From Gymnothorax reevesii (taxonomy: Eukaryota > Chordata > Actinopteri > Anguilliformes > Muraenidae): DNA of 64,000 nucleotides. Location: assembly GCA_029721435.1 (NCBI GenBank), contig CM056574.1:1932501-1996500 (forward strand). Direction: 5' to 3'. A model generated the notes under the pieces. The model saw only the letters and a program-made list of their open reading frames with translations, searched no databases and was not told the origin of the DNA. The translations under genes were made by a program, and so were the position numbers. This document shows, one piece after another, positions 32,464-43,700 of this stretch. The first letter of the stretch is position 1. Each line of letters begins with the position of its first letter.

Positions 32464-33697
32464 CCATCACAAAAGGCCTATACTCATCCAGCACAACCTC
32501 TGCTCTCAACGGAGCAGCCTTAATCATTGACAGGGGCAAAACAGGGGTATCAGCTAAAGCAACTGGTTTAGAAGACTTGGCATTCTTTCTCTGTAGTGCA
32601 AAGCAATCTGCTATGACATGGCCAGGCTTCTTACAATAACTACACACAGGTCTATCCTTTAGGTCAGACTCTTTAAGGTTACTCACTTTCTTTGTAGCAC
32701 CTAAACTACTTCCCTCAAAAACAGAAGCTTTGGATGAATTCCCTTTCACCTGATCAGTACACAAATTTGACTGGTCAAAGATTTTCTTGTGTGTCAAAAT
32801 GAACTCATCAGCAAGAACAGCAGCTGAAGTCACCTGAAGTGCTTTCTGTTCATTCAAATAAGTTGCTACAGCTTCAGGGAGGCAGTTCTTAAACTCCTCA
32901 AGGACAATCATATCCCTGAGCTTAGCAAAGGTATCAATTTTCAAAGATAGACACCACCGATCAAATAGGTCCTCCTTCTCTCTGGCAAATTCTACATAGG
33001 TCTGGCCATCATGCTTCCTAGAATGTCTGAACTTTTGACGATAGGCCTCTGGGACCAATTCAAAGGCCCTTAAAATTGCAGCTTTAACATCAAAATCTAG
33101 ACTCTCATCAAAAGACAGTGAAGAATAAACTTCTTGAGCTTTTCCAGTAAGAACACACTGTAGGAGCAACGTCCAAATATTTCTAGGCCAACCTAAAGTA
33201 GTAGCTACCCGTTCAAAATGAGGAAAGTATTTCTCGACTTCCTTTTCAGAAAAAGGAGGAACCATACGAATATGTTTAGTGACATCAAATTTTTGATCAG
33301 ACCGATTAGACCCAAACTCCAACTGCTTTAACCGAAACTCATACTCAAGTTTCTCAATCTCCCTTCTGGATTGCAACTCCAACTCCCTCAAATGAAGTTC
33401 TTTAAACCTAAGCTGAAACTCGAGTTCTTTTAAACGCAAGGCCTGATCACTAGGCTTGTCCTCAGAATCTAAAGACACAGAAAGAGTCGCAGTAGATGAC
33501 TCAGTCACCTCCTCCTGGGACAACACGTTGCTCTAAATCAAACCAGACAAGACAGCCAATTTAATATCAACCTTACGACTAGAACGAACCACCTCAATTG
33601 AGTAGTGGTCAGCAATTAACAAGAGCTCCTTCTTAGTACAACAGTTAAACTGTGCCAATGTTGGTGCTTCAACAAATTTCTCCAATTCAAACTCCAT
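32435..33697 (-). pseudogene. Gag, inner gypsy element, with an in-frame amber codon
   Basis: An in-frame ATG at 33697 fits the start position of gag in the outer element, but codon 55 is TAG (33535-33533). The longest open part therefore begins after it. Features in order are a Leu/Glu/Arg-rich coiled-coil (FQLRFKELHLRELELQSRRE), a capsid-like region (ILRAFELVPEAYRQKFRHS), and a CCHC knuckle CSYCKKPGHVIADC. Gag would form the particle shell and bind element RNA. It ends at TGA at 32437-32435, just inside the overlap with protease. Confidence 0.88.
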
Positions 33698-33900
33698 AAT
33701 TCAAAAAACACAAGAGACAATACCAATCACAAGAGTGGGTTAAAAACTTCAAAGCCTCAAAAGCTAGACTCAATATGGCCAAAACAGCCTTTACACAGCA
33801 ACTCATAACATGCAGCAAAAAGTGGCAGCAAACCACAATACAAATAAGCAGCACACAAAACCAGCTAATTAATTGATCACTCAATTAGCCAATTAAGGCG

Positions 33901-33918
33901 ATCCCGGACGAGCCCCCA
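33901..33918 (-). promoter_or_regulatory. Primer binding site, tRNA-Pro, exact (inner element)
   Basis: The minus strand reads TGGGGGCTCGTCCGGGAT, identical over 18 bases to the tRNA-Pro primer site known from murine leukaemia virus and many gypsy elements. It lies four bases inside the 5' LTR. Confidence 0.95.
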
Positions 33919-33922
33919 ATTA

Positions 33923-34493
33923 TGTTACGGCTGAAATTGGCCCCAATTAACCAATTAGGGTAAAACCAAAGTACTGCACTAAAGCCATAAACATAAGAAA
34001 GCCACATGGAGAAATCAAACCGTCAAAAGTTGCTAGTCACTGCAAAAGTGTAGGCATTTATTTGCCAAATGTAATTTGACACCAAAAGTAATTTAAAAAA
34101 GAAATCACAAACAAAATATATTCCCCATAGCTGTTAGGAGGCAGGACGGGAGAGAATAAAAAGTATACTTCTGATAATTGAAACAACAAAAAGGGAAAGA
34201 AAATACTCACCGTCCTGCCGGGGAACATGAAAAAGAAACTACTTAAATGTCATCCAAACTAATCCTCATAAACAATAACAAAAAAGTAAACAGAATGGTC
34301 AACTCAAACATGAAACAAAAGTGAACAACATAATGGCAGTGTCGAGGGGGGGGGATGCTCCTTGTCCAGCTTCTGGGCAAACTTTAAAGGCCTCAAGGCA
34401 GGTGCAGCTCATGAGGGCAATCAACAGCTCTTTCAGTGGGCCTCGCCTCCTCAGGCACAGCTCCATGTAAAGGAAATGGGCAGGAGCGTAACA
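33923..34493 (-). repeat. 5' LTR of the inner gypsy element
   Basis: 571 bases, same ends and length as 28003-28573. Four differences over 571 positions (about 0.7%) indicate a recent insertion. Confidence 0.95.
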
Positions 34494-34975
34494 CTATCAA
34501 GGGTGTTTCTCTGATGCTAGGCAATGACCTGGCTGGGGGCAAAGTAGTTCCCCCTGTTCATCTTACTTCACAGCCGAGAACTGAAGATAGCGATGAACAC
34601 CCATCCCTGTATCCTTCCTGTACAGTGACCCATGCTATGGCCAAGAAGGCTCAAGAAGTAAATGATGTGGTGCCGTCAAGTACATTGAATAGTCATGACT
34701 CAGGTGGTTCGCCTCATGACTCTGTCCGGCCTACTATGGTTTCTCCGTTTGCGGACTTATCAGACACGGTTATCAGTTCTCTTTTCAGCCAGCCAGATGG
34801 GTCTGGTGATTCCGATGTGTCTGGAGACTTGTCTCTGTCCAGAAAGCAGTTGATTCAGGAGCAAACTATTGAAACTGAAATTTGTGTACTAAAGAGGAGA
34901 GCCCTTCCTGATAAAGAAATAGACGCAGTTGCAGTTGGGTATTATCTCAAGGATGGTGTGTTGATGCGGAAGTAG
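34494..34975 (+). pseudogene. Rest of protease and Pol linker, outer element
   Basis: Immediately after the right CTAT the protease of the outer element resumes with KGVSLMLGNDLAGGKVVPP, matching GISFILGNDLAGGKV of the inner copy. A serine-rich linker and an integrase start (VGYYLKDGVLMRK) follow until a TAG at 34973. It proves that the inner element is an insertion in this gene. Confidence 0.85.
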
Positions 34976-36124
34976 CGCCCTCCTGATATCCCTGCCAATG
35001 CAGATTGGGCAGTGGTCAAGCAAATTGTTGTTCTGAAGGTCTCTAGGAATGAGATCTTAACAATGGCTCATAGTTTACCTTTAGGAGGTCATCTTGGTGT
35101 TAACAAGACTGTTGATAAGATCATGAAACACTTCTTCTGGCCTAGGCTTTGGAAAGACGTTTCCAACTTTTTCTAAACCTGTCACACTTGTCAGGTAGTT
35201 GGAAAACACCAGTTAGACCCACCTGTAGCTCCATTGCAGCCTATCCCAGCCTTTGGGGAGCCCTTCTCCAAGGTCATTGTTGATTGTGTTGGTCCATTAC
35301 CCAAGACTAGATCTGGAAATCAGTACTTGTTGACAATCATGTGTGCATCAACTAGATTCCCTGAAGCCATACCTCTACGCAACATCAAGGCAACTGCAAT
35401 CTCGAAGGCTTTGATAAAGTTCTTCACGTTGTTTGGCCTTCCCAGGGAAATTCAGTCAGGCTAAGGTAGCAATTTCACTTCCGGATTGTTTCAGCAGGCA
35501 GTGTATGAACTAGGTGCGAATCAGATTCTTTCTAGTGCCTATCATCCAGAGAGTCAGGGTGCCTTAGAGTGGTTTCATTCCACTCTCAAGACAATGATGA
35601 GGAATTATTGTTATGATCATGAGAAAGACTGGGATGAAGGTGTTCCTTTGCTGTTGTTTGCAGCTAAAGAAGCAGTGCAGGAGTCTACTGGATTCAGTCC
35701 GTTTGAGCTGGTGTTTGGCCATGAAGTGAGAGGACCTTTGCTATTGTTGAGTGAACAATGGCAAGAGAAAGAGCCGCATATCAGCCTGTTAGACTATGTT
35801 AGCAAGTTCAAGGAAAGACTGCGAGCAGCTTGTGACCTAGCCAAAGAGAACTTGAGATCAAGTCAGGGGAAAATGAAAACTTGGCATGATCAAAGGGCTA
35901 GAAGCCGCGAGTTTAAACCAGGAGACATAGTACTTGTGTTGTTTCCCTTGCAGTCCGATCCATTGCAGGCTAGATTTCATGGTCTTTATGTAGTTCTGAC
36001 AAAACTCAATGATCTCAATTACATTGTGAGGACTCCAGATAGGAGAAAACCAAAACAATTGTGTCACATTAACATGCTGAAGCCTTATCATGATAGGAAT
36101 GCTAGGGTTGCAGCTGTCACTTAA
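34976..36124 (+). pseudogene. Integrase, outer gypsy element, catalytic Asp lost
   Basis: The reading continues through GGHLGVNKTVDKIMKHFFWP. A TAA at about 35175 interrupts the zinc finger before CHTCQ. The core has IVDCVGPLPKTRSGNQYLL. At 35456-35464 the second active-site motif reads QSG followed by TAA where the inner copy has QSDQG, so this Asp is lost. The Glu motif YHPESQGALEWF is kept. The C-terminus (STGFSPFELVFGHEVRGP, PGDIVLVLFP, LCHINMLKPYHD) ends at TAA 36122. It precedes RT as in the inner element. Confidence 0.88.
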
Positions 36125-36133
36125 GATCCTTCA

Positions 36134-37391
36134 ATGACTGAGACTTGTGAAGATGAGGGGGAGTTTCAAGATGATGAACCTAGAATTAAAGCTGAAGTTC
36201 TTTCATGCAAATTGTCAAATTCTGAAGTGTTGCAAAATCTTGATGTAAAACACTTAGAACCCTCACAGAAAGATCAGTTTGAGAGGTTGATCAAGAAATA
36301 TAAAGATCTATTTCCTGATGTTCCGAAGAGAGTTTCTATAGCTTCCCATGATGTAGATGTTGGTGATGCCAAACCAATAAAACAGCATCCATACCAGAAT
36401 AATCCTGAAAAGAGAAATTGCTGAGAAAGAGGTTGAGTACATGTTAGAACATGATATTATCAGACCCTCTAAGTCAGATTGGAGTTCACCTTGTGTGCTA
36501 GTTCCAAAACCTGATGGAAGTACTAGATTCTGTACAGATTATGGTGAAGTCAATGCTGTAACTAGAACTGATGTGTTTCCAATACCTAGGATTGATGATT
36601 GTATTGATAGTGTAGGGCAAGCAAAGTTTCTGACCAAGATTGATTTATTGAAGGGTTATTAGTGTGTGCCTTTAACTGAGAGGGCCAAGAGCATCTCTGC
36701 TTTTGCCACACCATCTGGGTTGTACCAGTATGAAGTCCTACCTTTTGTAGGACTATTCCAAAGGATAATACAGTAAACAATCGCCGGATTGCCACACACG
36801 AGTGCATACATCGACGACCTGATCACATGGAGTGACTCCTGGGAAGAACATCTAAAAGATGTAGAGACGTTGTTCCAGCGCTTGACCCAGGCTAACCTGA
36901 CTGTTAACCTGAACAAGAGTGACTTTGGTTGTGCTACTGTCATGTATCTTGGCTACGTCATAGGCCAGGGTAAGGTGGCACCCATAAATGCTAAAGTCCA
37001 AGCCATCATGGACTTTCCAGTTCCTGACAACAAAAAAGCTTTGCGCTGCTTCCTTGGAATGATCAAGTACTACCACAAGTTCTGCAAGAACTTTGCTGAG
37101 ATTGCTCTCAGTCTCACCAACCAATTGAAGAAAGGCGTAAAGTTCACTTGGGATGAAGCATGCCAAAGAGCCTTCGATCACCTGAAGTCTCGGCTGTGTA
37201 ACTTCGCCATGCTCAAATCTCCTGCCTTCAACAAACCGTTCTCCATCGCGGTGGATGCTAGCGACCAAGCTTGTGGATCTGTGCTCCTACAGAGAAGTGA
37301 CTCTGATGACATTGAGCATTCTGTGACACATTTCTCCAGGAAGTTCAATTGCCACCGAAAGAACTATTCCACAATTGAGAAGGAGCTGCCA
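36134..37391 (+). pseudogene. Reverse transcriptase and start of RNase H, outer gypsy element
   Basis: Four plus-strand frames follow one another: DVDVGDAKPIKQHPYQNNP, then LVPKPDGSTRFCTDYGEVN and TKIDLLKGY with a stop at 36661, then AYIDDLITWSDSW (YIDD in place of YLDD or YVDD, near 36810), FLGMIKYYHKFCKNF and FSIAVDASDQACGSVLL, ending at YSTIEKE. RNase H is cut there by an L2 LINE fragment. Several stops and a small internal deletion near 36740-36790 make it inactive. Confidence 0.88.
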
Positions 37392-38513
37392 CTTCGCATC
37401 CCCGCACAGTTACCACAGGTGTGCCTCAGGGCTCTGTCCTAGGGCCCTTCCTGTTCATTATTTACTTACTTCCCCTTGGTCGCATATTTCATAAACACAA
37501 TATCCACTTCCATTGTTACGCGGATGACACCCAGCTTTACATTTCCACCAAACCCAACTCCTCCCTCCCATCTTCCTCCCTCACAGACTGTTTGCTTGAC
37601 ATCAAGTCCTGGTTCACGTAAAACTTCCTGAAATTAAACAGTGATAAAACAGAGATGCTGCTCATTGGCACCAAATCCACCCTAATCAAATCCCCCAGTT
37701 TCTCAGTATCAATTGATAACTCTTCCATCCTGCCCTCCCCCCAGGTTAAGAGTCTGGGTGTCATCCTTGACAGCACACTCTCCTTCACATCTCACATCAA
37801 TAACATAACCCGCTCCGCTTACTTTCACCTCCGAAACATCAACCGCCTTCGTCCCTCTCTCTCGCCTCACACTGCTGCTATCCTGGTACACAGTCTCATC
37901 ACTTCACGACTTGACTACTGCAATTCCGTTATTTGGCCTTCCCCACAAATCTCTCCGTAAATTACAGCTAGTTCAAAATGCTGCAGCACACATCATCACA
38001 AGGACCCCATTCACTCACCACATCACACTGGTATTGAAGCAGATTCACTGGCTTCCCATCACACACCGCATACACTTCAAAATACTGCTCCGGACATTCA
38101 AAGTCATTCACAACCTTGCCCCTCCTTCTTTGTCCAGCCTAATTCACCTTGTAACACCAGCCCGCTGACTTCGATCCTCCTCCTCCATCCATCTCACTGT
38201 TCCTTCCGTCCGCCTCGTCACTATGGGGAGCAGAGCATTCAGCTGCTCTGCTCCCCAGCTCTGGAATTCACTCCCTCCTGACCTCCGCAACATCAAGTCA
38301 CTCCCCCTGTTTAAATCTGGTCTTAAAACTCATCTCTTTCGTAATGCATACTCCCTCTGATGATATAGTCCCATGCTTGTTGGATATTATTGGATTTTTT
38401 TTTTAATTGATTTTAGTGCTGCTCTTTTAATGTATGTTTTAATTATGAGTTGAAAGGTTACCTTGAGTTTCTTGAAAGGCGCCCTTAAATAAAATGTATT
38501 ATTATTATTATTA
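37392..38513 (+). mobile_element. L2-type LINE, 5'-truncated, with ATT tail
   Basis: The fragment begins within RT ([18 protein letters not shown], then [14 protein letters not shown] with the YADD catalytic box) and goes on through [31 protein letters not shown] and [13 protein letters not shown]. It ends with GCGCCCTTAAATAAAATG and ATT repeats, the usual fish L2 3' end. It has stops at 37619 and around 37960. It replaced the RNase H end, 3' UTR and perhaps the first bases of the 3' LTR of the outer gypsy element, so insertion came with a deletion. Confidence 0.85.
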
Positions 38514-38997
38514 TGTCTTAGAGGCGAAAGCCACTAGATGGCAGTATTGACCTTTTTTTGTTAAGCCAGTCTGGAGCGAGGTTTGGGCATGTCCCAAACA
38601 TGTCTGAGAGGGGAGGTCTGAGAGAATAAAAAAAAGTCTAAAAGGTGGGAGGGGTCTGCAAAAGAGTATATAATGAGGAAAATTGAGATAGTAAAGTAGT
38701 AGGAGAAATTGCAAGGAGAAGGATACATTTGACCAGACCTGTCACTCTTTTGAAGGCCTGTGAAGTTTTTTTGTGGATTCTTGCCTATGTTGGTGCATTT
38801 TCCTGTACCAGGACATCACCAAGCAACCCCATCTCAAGGGACTGTAAATATTTTTTTTCTTGTATATGTCAATCTTGGTCAGTAGTATAAATTGTAGGTT
38901 AGTTGTCAGTTTGTTGAATTAAATCTGTTTTAAGTTTTTAAAAATTGTCTGTCATCCCTTGCTGTCTTTTATGTCATAACAAACTGGGGCCATAACA
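38514..38997 (+). repeat. 3' LTR of the outer gypsy element
   Basis: 484 bases homologous to 24676-25164 from GAAAGCCACTAGATGG onward, ending ...GGCCATAACA before ATAC. The first about 13 bases differ from the other LTR, and the L2 tail directly abuts them, so the start is approximate. Confidence 0.8.
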
Positions 38998-39001
38998 ATA
39001 C

Positions 39002-40941
39002 TATTGTGAATATATCCCTTCAGATACTGAATGACTCAATGGTATCTAGCTTTAAATCAAGCCTGCTCTTGAAAACCCCCAAGGTCTCTGCCTCAACAAT
39101 ATGGTCAGGCAAGCTATTCCACATCGAAATTACTGTTTGGGTGAAGAAATATTTCCGAATATCAGTGCTAAATTCACCTTTGGTCAACTTCCATTTGTGA
39201 CCCCGAGTTCTACCAACAACACTTAGTCGACGGAGTCCTACATCATTCACTTTGTTAATCCCTTTAACATATTTAAAGATCTCAATCAGATCAACCCTCT
39301 ATGTCTTTCTTAAATTATGGTCCCCAGAACTGTACAAAATACACCAGATGAGGTCTGAGGAATGTGTTGTACAAAAGAAGCATCACCTCCTTAGATTTGT
39401 ACTCAATACTTTTGGCAATGTATCCCAGCATCCGATTGGCTTTTTTAACTGCTACGGCACAATGGCTTGAACCTGTGAGGGTTTGGTCAACAATCACTCC
39501 CAGATCTTTCTTGTGTGGAGCACATTCCAGTTTTAAACCTCCCATGAAGAAATCCCGTCTAATGTTTTTATTACCTACTTGTACAACTTTACATTTCGCT
39601 TTATTAAATTTCATTTGCCACATTTCTGCCCAATTCTGGATTCTATCCAAATCATCCTGAATCACTTTGGTGGACTCTAAACTATTTGTCAATCCCCCCA
39701 ATTTATTATCATCTGCAAATTTAACTCATCTGCTCTCGATATGCCTATGAATGTAGATGAGGAACAGCAGGGGTCCCAACACCGATCCCTGGGGGACGCC
39801 ACTCCCCACCATACCTAGCTCAGATGAGATACCACTGACCACCACTCTCTGTGTTCTGCCCTGTAACCAGTTTTGAATCCACTCCAGAATACCTCCTGTA
39901 ACTCCAATGGAGCTCATTTTAAAAAATAGTCTCATATGCGGTACTATATCAAATGCTTTCTGAAAATCCAAGTGTATGATGTCATTAGCCCTGCTCTGGT
40001 CATAAGTCTTGGTGGCCTCTTCAAAAAATTCCAAAAGGTTTGTCAGGCATGACCTCCCCTTACGTAAACCATGTTGGCTATCCCTCAACTTACTGTTACG
40101 TTCAAGAAATAAATCCAGCTCATCTTTTATGATAGATTGCAATATTTGGCACGCAATGCAAGTTAAACTGACTGGCCAGAAATTTCCTGGCTCAGTACAG
40201 TCCCCTTTATTATATATTGGTATTATATTGCCCTGTTTCCAATCATTTGGTATTTCTCCAGTTTCTAAAGATCGTCTGAAGATGGCGGATAGCGGCTTAA
40301 AGATGATCTCACCAACTATCCTGAGCACTCTCGGATATAAGCCATCAGGACCCGCCACCTTATCTGCCTTTAGTTTATGCAACTTGTCTAATACTTCGTT
40401 GTCACGAACCTCAATTTCCGCTAAATAATCTTGAGCATTTAACATGCCCTCTGGCCAAATAAAGATCCCCTCTGAGGTAAAATTCTCAACAAAGTTACTG
40501 TTTAAGGCATCCGCTATATCCTTGTTATCAAATAGCAGCGATCCATTTTTATTCTTTATGCACTTAACCTGCTCTTTAACTTCCCTTTTTCTGCTACAGT
40601 ACTGAAAGAAGCGCTTAGGGTTAGTTTTTGCCCCCTCTGCAATTTGTCTTTCATACAGTCTTCTAGCATTCCTCAGCTCTTTTTTGACCACAGCCTGCAT
40701 TTTACAGTATTCAGCCTTAGTATTCTCATCCTTTATGTACATCTTATAAAGATTCCTCTTTTCCCTCAAAATCCTATGAATACTTTTGGTCATCCACTGA
40801 GGATTCTGCTTTTTCAGCTTACTTTTGGACACCTTTGGAATGAATCTGCATTGTGATTCAAGTAAAACCCCCGTAAATCTTTCCCACATCTCATTTACGG
40901 ACTCACAGTCCAGGAGTCTCTCCCATTTTATTTCACCTAGA
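39002..40941 (-). pseudogene. CR1-like LINE reverse transcriptase, 5'-truncated (main piece)
   Basis: The minus strand from 40941 reads linker and RT. It has CKMQAVVKKELRNARRLYER, KRFFQYCSRKREVKEQV, LKADKVAGPDGLYPRVL, SQHGLRKGRSCLTNLLEFFE, IIHLDFQKAFDIVPH and [18 protein letters not shown] stop lies just before the catalytic FADD (near 39710). The thumb and C-terminus (39701-39315) have LDRIQNWAEMWQMKFNKAKC and KDLGVIVDQTL. These motifs belong to the Jockey/CR1 group. The copy lacks its endonuclease, and the gypsy element splits its 3' UTR. It is inserted in an L1 ORF2, which resumes at 40942. Confidence 0.85.
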
Positions 40942-43700
40942 TATAAGCGCAAACCTTTATCAAACATACGTTTCCAAAAAATCATAATTCTATTAACAAG
41001 TATATTAGAATTTAACCATATTATTTGTTTTAGAACTTGTTCTGCATTTTCTGGCGGGTGAAATTGAAATTGTAACCAACTTTGTGGAGCTTCTTCCAAA
41101 AAAGTGGAGACACCAGAAAACGTCATTAAATTATGCAAAATGCACAGGTTTAATTTGCAGAAATGAAGAGAAGCCTTTATCAGACATAGGATGGATACTT
41201 TTAAGTAATTTGCTAGAAAACCAGTTTGGATTGAAGTAGAATTTTGGAATAAGGGAAGCCTTCAGTGAAAAATTTTAAGTTTTAGTCCACCTGACACATA
41301 ATCATTCTAGAGATATGCATGTTTAACTTTATCAGGTTTATCATTCCATATAAATTGGAATATTTTCTGTTCATATATTTTGAAGAATGATTCTTTAGGG
41401 GTTGGTAATGCCATAAATAAGTATGTAAACTGGGATACAACTAATGAGATAATTAAAGTTATTTTTCCATAAATGGTCAGATGTTTCTCTTTCCAGGGAA
41501 GCAGAATTTTTTCGATTTTACTCAATTTCTTATAATAATTAATCGTGGAAATTTCACTCATATTTTCTGGGATGTGTTTACCAAGTACATTAACCATTCC
41601 ATCAGTCCAATGAATTGGTAAATTACATTGAAGAGTGAAATTTCAATTTTTCAGGGAATCAAGCCTCGATATTTGGCTTTTCTCACAATTTGGCTTCAGC
41701 TCAGATAGGTTTGAAAAGTCACCCAGGTCTGTTGTAAGGCTCTGTAGTGATGTATAATGGGGGCTCAATAGAAAAATTGTATCATCAGCATACTGTGAAA
41801 TTTTTAGGCCTTGCATTTTCGAACCTTTGATATCATTATTTGTGCATATTTTTACTGTGAGTATTTCTATTTCCATAATAAATAAATACGGTGATAATGG
41901 GCAGCCCTGTTTCACCCCGCGTGAAAGCGGAAAAGGTTTTGAAATATAACCATAATTTATCATTTTGTAGATTGGGTTATTGTACATAACTTAAACCACA
42001 GTATTAGAGACCAAAATTAAAAAATTCTTAACATTTATAAATGAAATCCCATCTTATTTTATCAAAGGCCTTCTCAAAGTCTGCTATAAAAACTAAACTT
42101 GGTTTCTTAATTTTATCTTGATGTTCTATAATTTCGAGTGATTGTCTTATATTATTTGCAATATTTTGTCCATGTATAAAACCAGACTGGTCGTGGTGTA
42201 TAATATCAGGTAGGACATTTTTTATTCCCAATGTTATGCATTTAGCTAAAATTTTACTATCATAACACAGAAGAATAAGCGGTTCCAAATTTTTAAAGTG
42301 AACCGGATCTTTATAATGGCCACTAGGTTCTTGTTTTAAGAGCTGAGGTATTACACTTTCCTGCCGAGTCCCTGTGAGAATACCTTTGTCTTATGAAAAA
42401 TTAAAACTCGTCAGTAGGGGGGTTTTAATCTGTTCATGGAAAGTTTGGTGCACTTCTATTGGACCACCATCCAATCCTGGCGCTTTCCCCCGTTGAAAGG
42501 ACATAATTGAATAGTAGAGTTTAGTTTCCGTAATTAGACCCTGGCAGGTTTCTCTCTGTTCCACAGATAATTTAACTTGATTACAAGGGAAAAACAGATT
42601 ACAATCAGTGTTATGTAGTGGAACAGGTGATGACTGGAAGGAGAAGGTCTCTGTAAAATATTTCTCTCTTCTTCAGTCAGAATATCTGTAGGTAAAGTAA
42701 GAATTGTCCCATCATTCCTTTTTAATCTCTGTATATTTTTCTTTGCTAAATTTCTATGTTGGAAACTTAAAAATAATTTATTGCGTCTTTCACCCTTCTC
42801 CATCCATTCTGCTTTATTTTCATAATGCATTATTGTTGACCTGCCATAAATTATTTATTCAAATTCTTTTTGTTTTTGGTCCAGTTTGCAGCCACATCCA
42901 GAGTTACTTCTGAGCTGTCAAGTCGTGATGTCAGCATCTCAATTTCTTTTTGAATGTTTTGTTAATTTAATCTTGTTTTTTTCTTTATGAGGCAAATTGA
43001 ATCTCTTGGCCTCCAAAGACACATTTAAATGTGTCCTGTACAATAACAGGGTCTGCTGATCCTGTATTACGTGTAAAAAAATCTGTAATAAATTCTTTTG
43101 TTCTGTCTACAAATGTCTGATCCTCCAGTAACTTTTGGTAAAACTAAAAAAACTAAAAACCTCGTGGATATTCAGTTAGTTCTAAATGAAGTGAAATAAG
43201 TTGTTGATCAGATTTTATTTTGTCTTCAATTACTGCCTTTTTTGTTTTGGGTAACAAAGAGAAGGAAATAAGGAAACGATCTGTACGGCTGCCTGATTCT
43301 GTCGTCACCACGTATATCTATATGATTCCGGATTTCTCAATCTCCAAACACCTACCAGATCCATTGTGTTCATTACTGATGTGATTTCTGTAGAAGCATG
43401 TGGTGGTGATTAGTTGAATTATTTCCCTTACGATCGATTAAATTATTCTGTACTGTATTAAAGTCTCCAACCATTATGAGATAGTTACTTGTGAATTTTG
43501 AGGTTTTAATAATGTTGTAAATAGATTCAAAAAAGTGTGGATCATCATTATTTGGGCCATATAAATTCACCAAACATATTTGTTTATCCTCAATAATCAT
43601 TTTTTAAATGATCCACCTTCCTTGAGAGTCAGTTTCTAAAGCTTGCAGAGTATAGTTAAAGTTGTTTTTAAACATCATCATATCTCCCCTCAAATTTTTT
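40942..43700 (-). pseudogene. L1-like LINE ORF2, endonuclease and RT (right piece of the split element)
   Basis: Heavily decayed minus-strand reading. The endonuclease part at 43600-43373 has QICLVNLYGPNNDDP and YLIMVGDFNTVQNN. RT is at 42288-42028 (KNVLPDIIHHDQSGFIHGQ, FIADFEKAFDKIRWDFI) and 41987-41643 (GVKQGCPLSPYLFIMEIE, ISQYADDTIFLL). The thumb is at 41597-41307 (LSKIEKILLPWKEKHLTIYG, FQFIWNDKPDKVKHAYL). The connection to the 24604 piece is seen at 41138-40950 (FHPPENAEQVLK, ILVNRIMIFWKRMFDKGLRL). Many stops and frameshifts show an old copy. Confidence 0.82.

Larger units (their letters stand above)
28003..34493 (-). mobile_element. Inner Gmr1-like gypsy retrotransposon, recent insertion
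   Basis: 6491 bases with two 571-base LTRs that differ at only four positions by direct reading, a CTAT target duplication, an exact 18/18 tRNA-Pro primer site, a polypurine tract, and gag, protease, integrase, RT and RNase H in that order on the minus strand. The integrase-first order is that of Gmr1-type elements. It lies in opposite orientation to the outer element, within that element's protease. In spite of the young LTRs, the coding part has at least one nonsense codon and several frameshifts, so the copy is not autonomous as read. Confidence 0.95.
24676..38997 (+). mobile_element. Outer Gmr1-like gypsy retrotransposon, decayed, itself carrying insertions
   Basis: Two LTRs (24676-25164 and 38514-38997) flank a plus-strand gag, protease, integrase and RT order. 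A 4-bp duplication ATAC lies outside (24672-24675 and 38998-39001). Integrase precedes RT, the order described for Gmr1-type gypsy elements of fish and other deuterostomes. It has received three insertions: a probable solo LTR (25273-26407), a younger gypsy element (28003-34493) and an L2 fragment (about 37392-38513). Roughly 30 LTR differences, read by eye over about 480 bases, mean it is much older than the element inside it. All its genes are broken. Confidence 0.88.
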
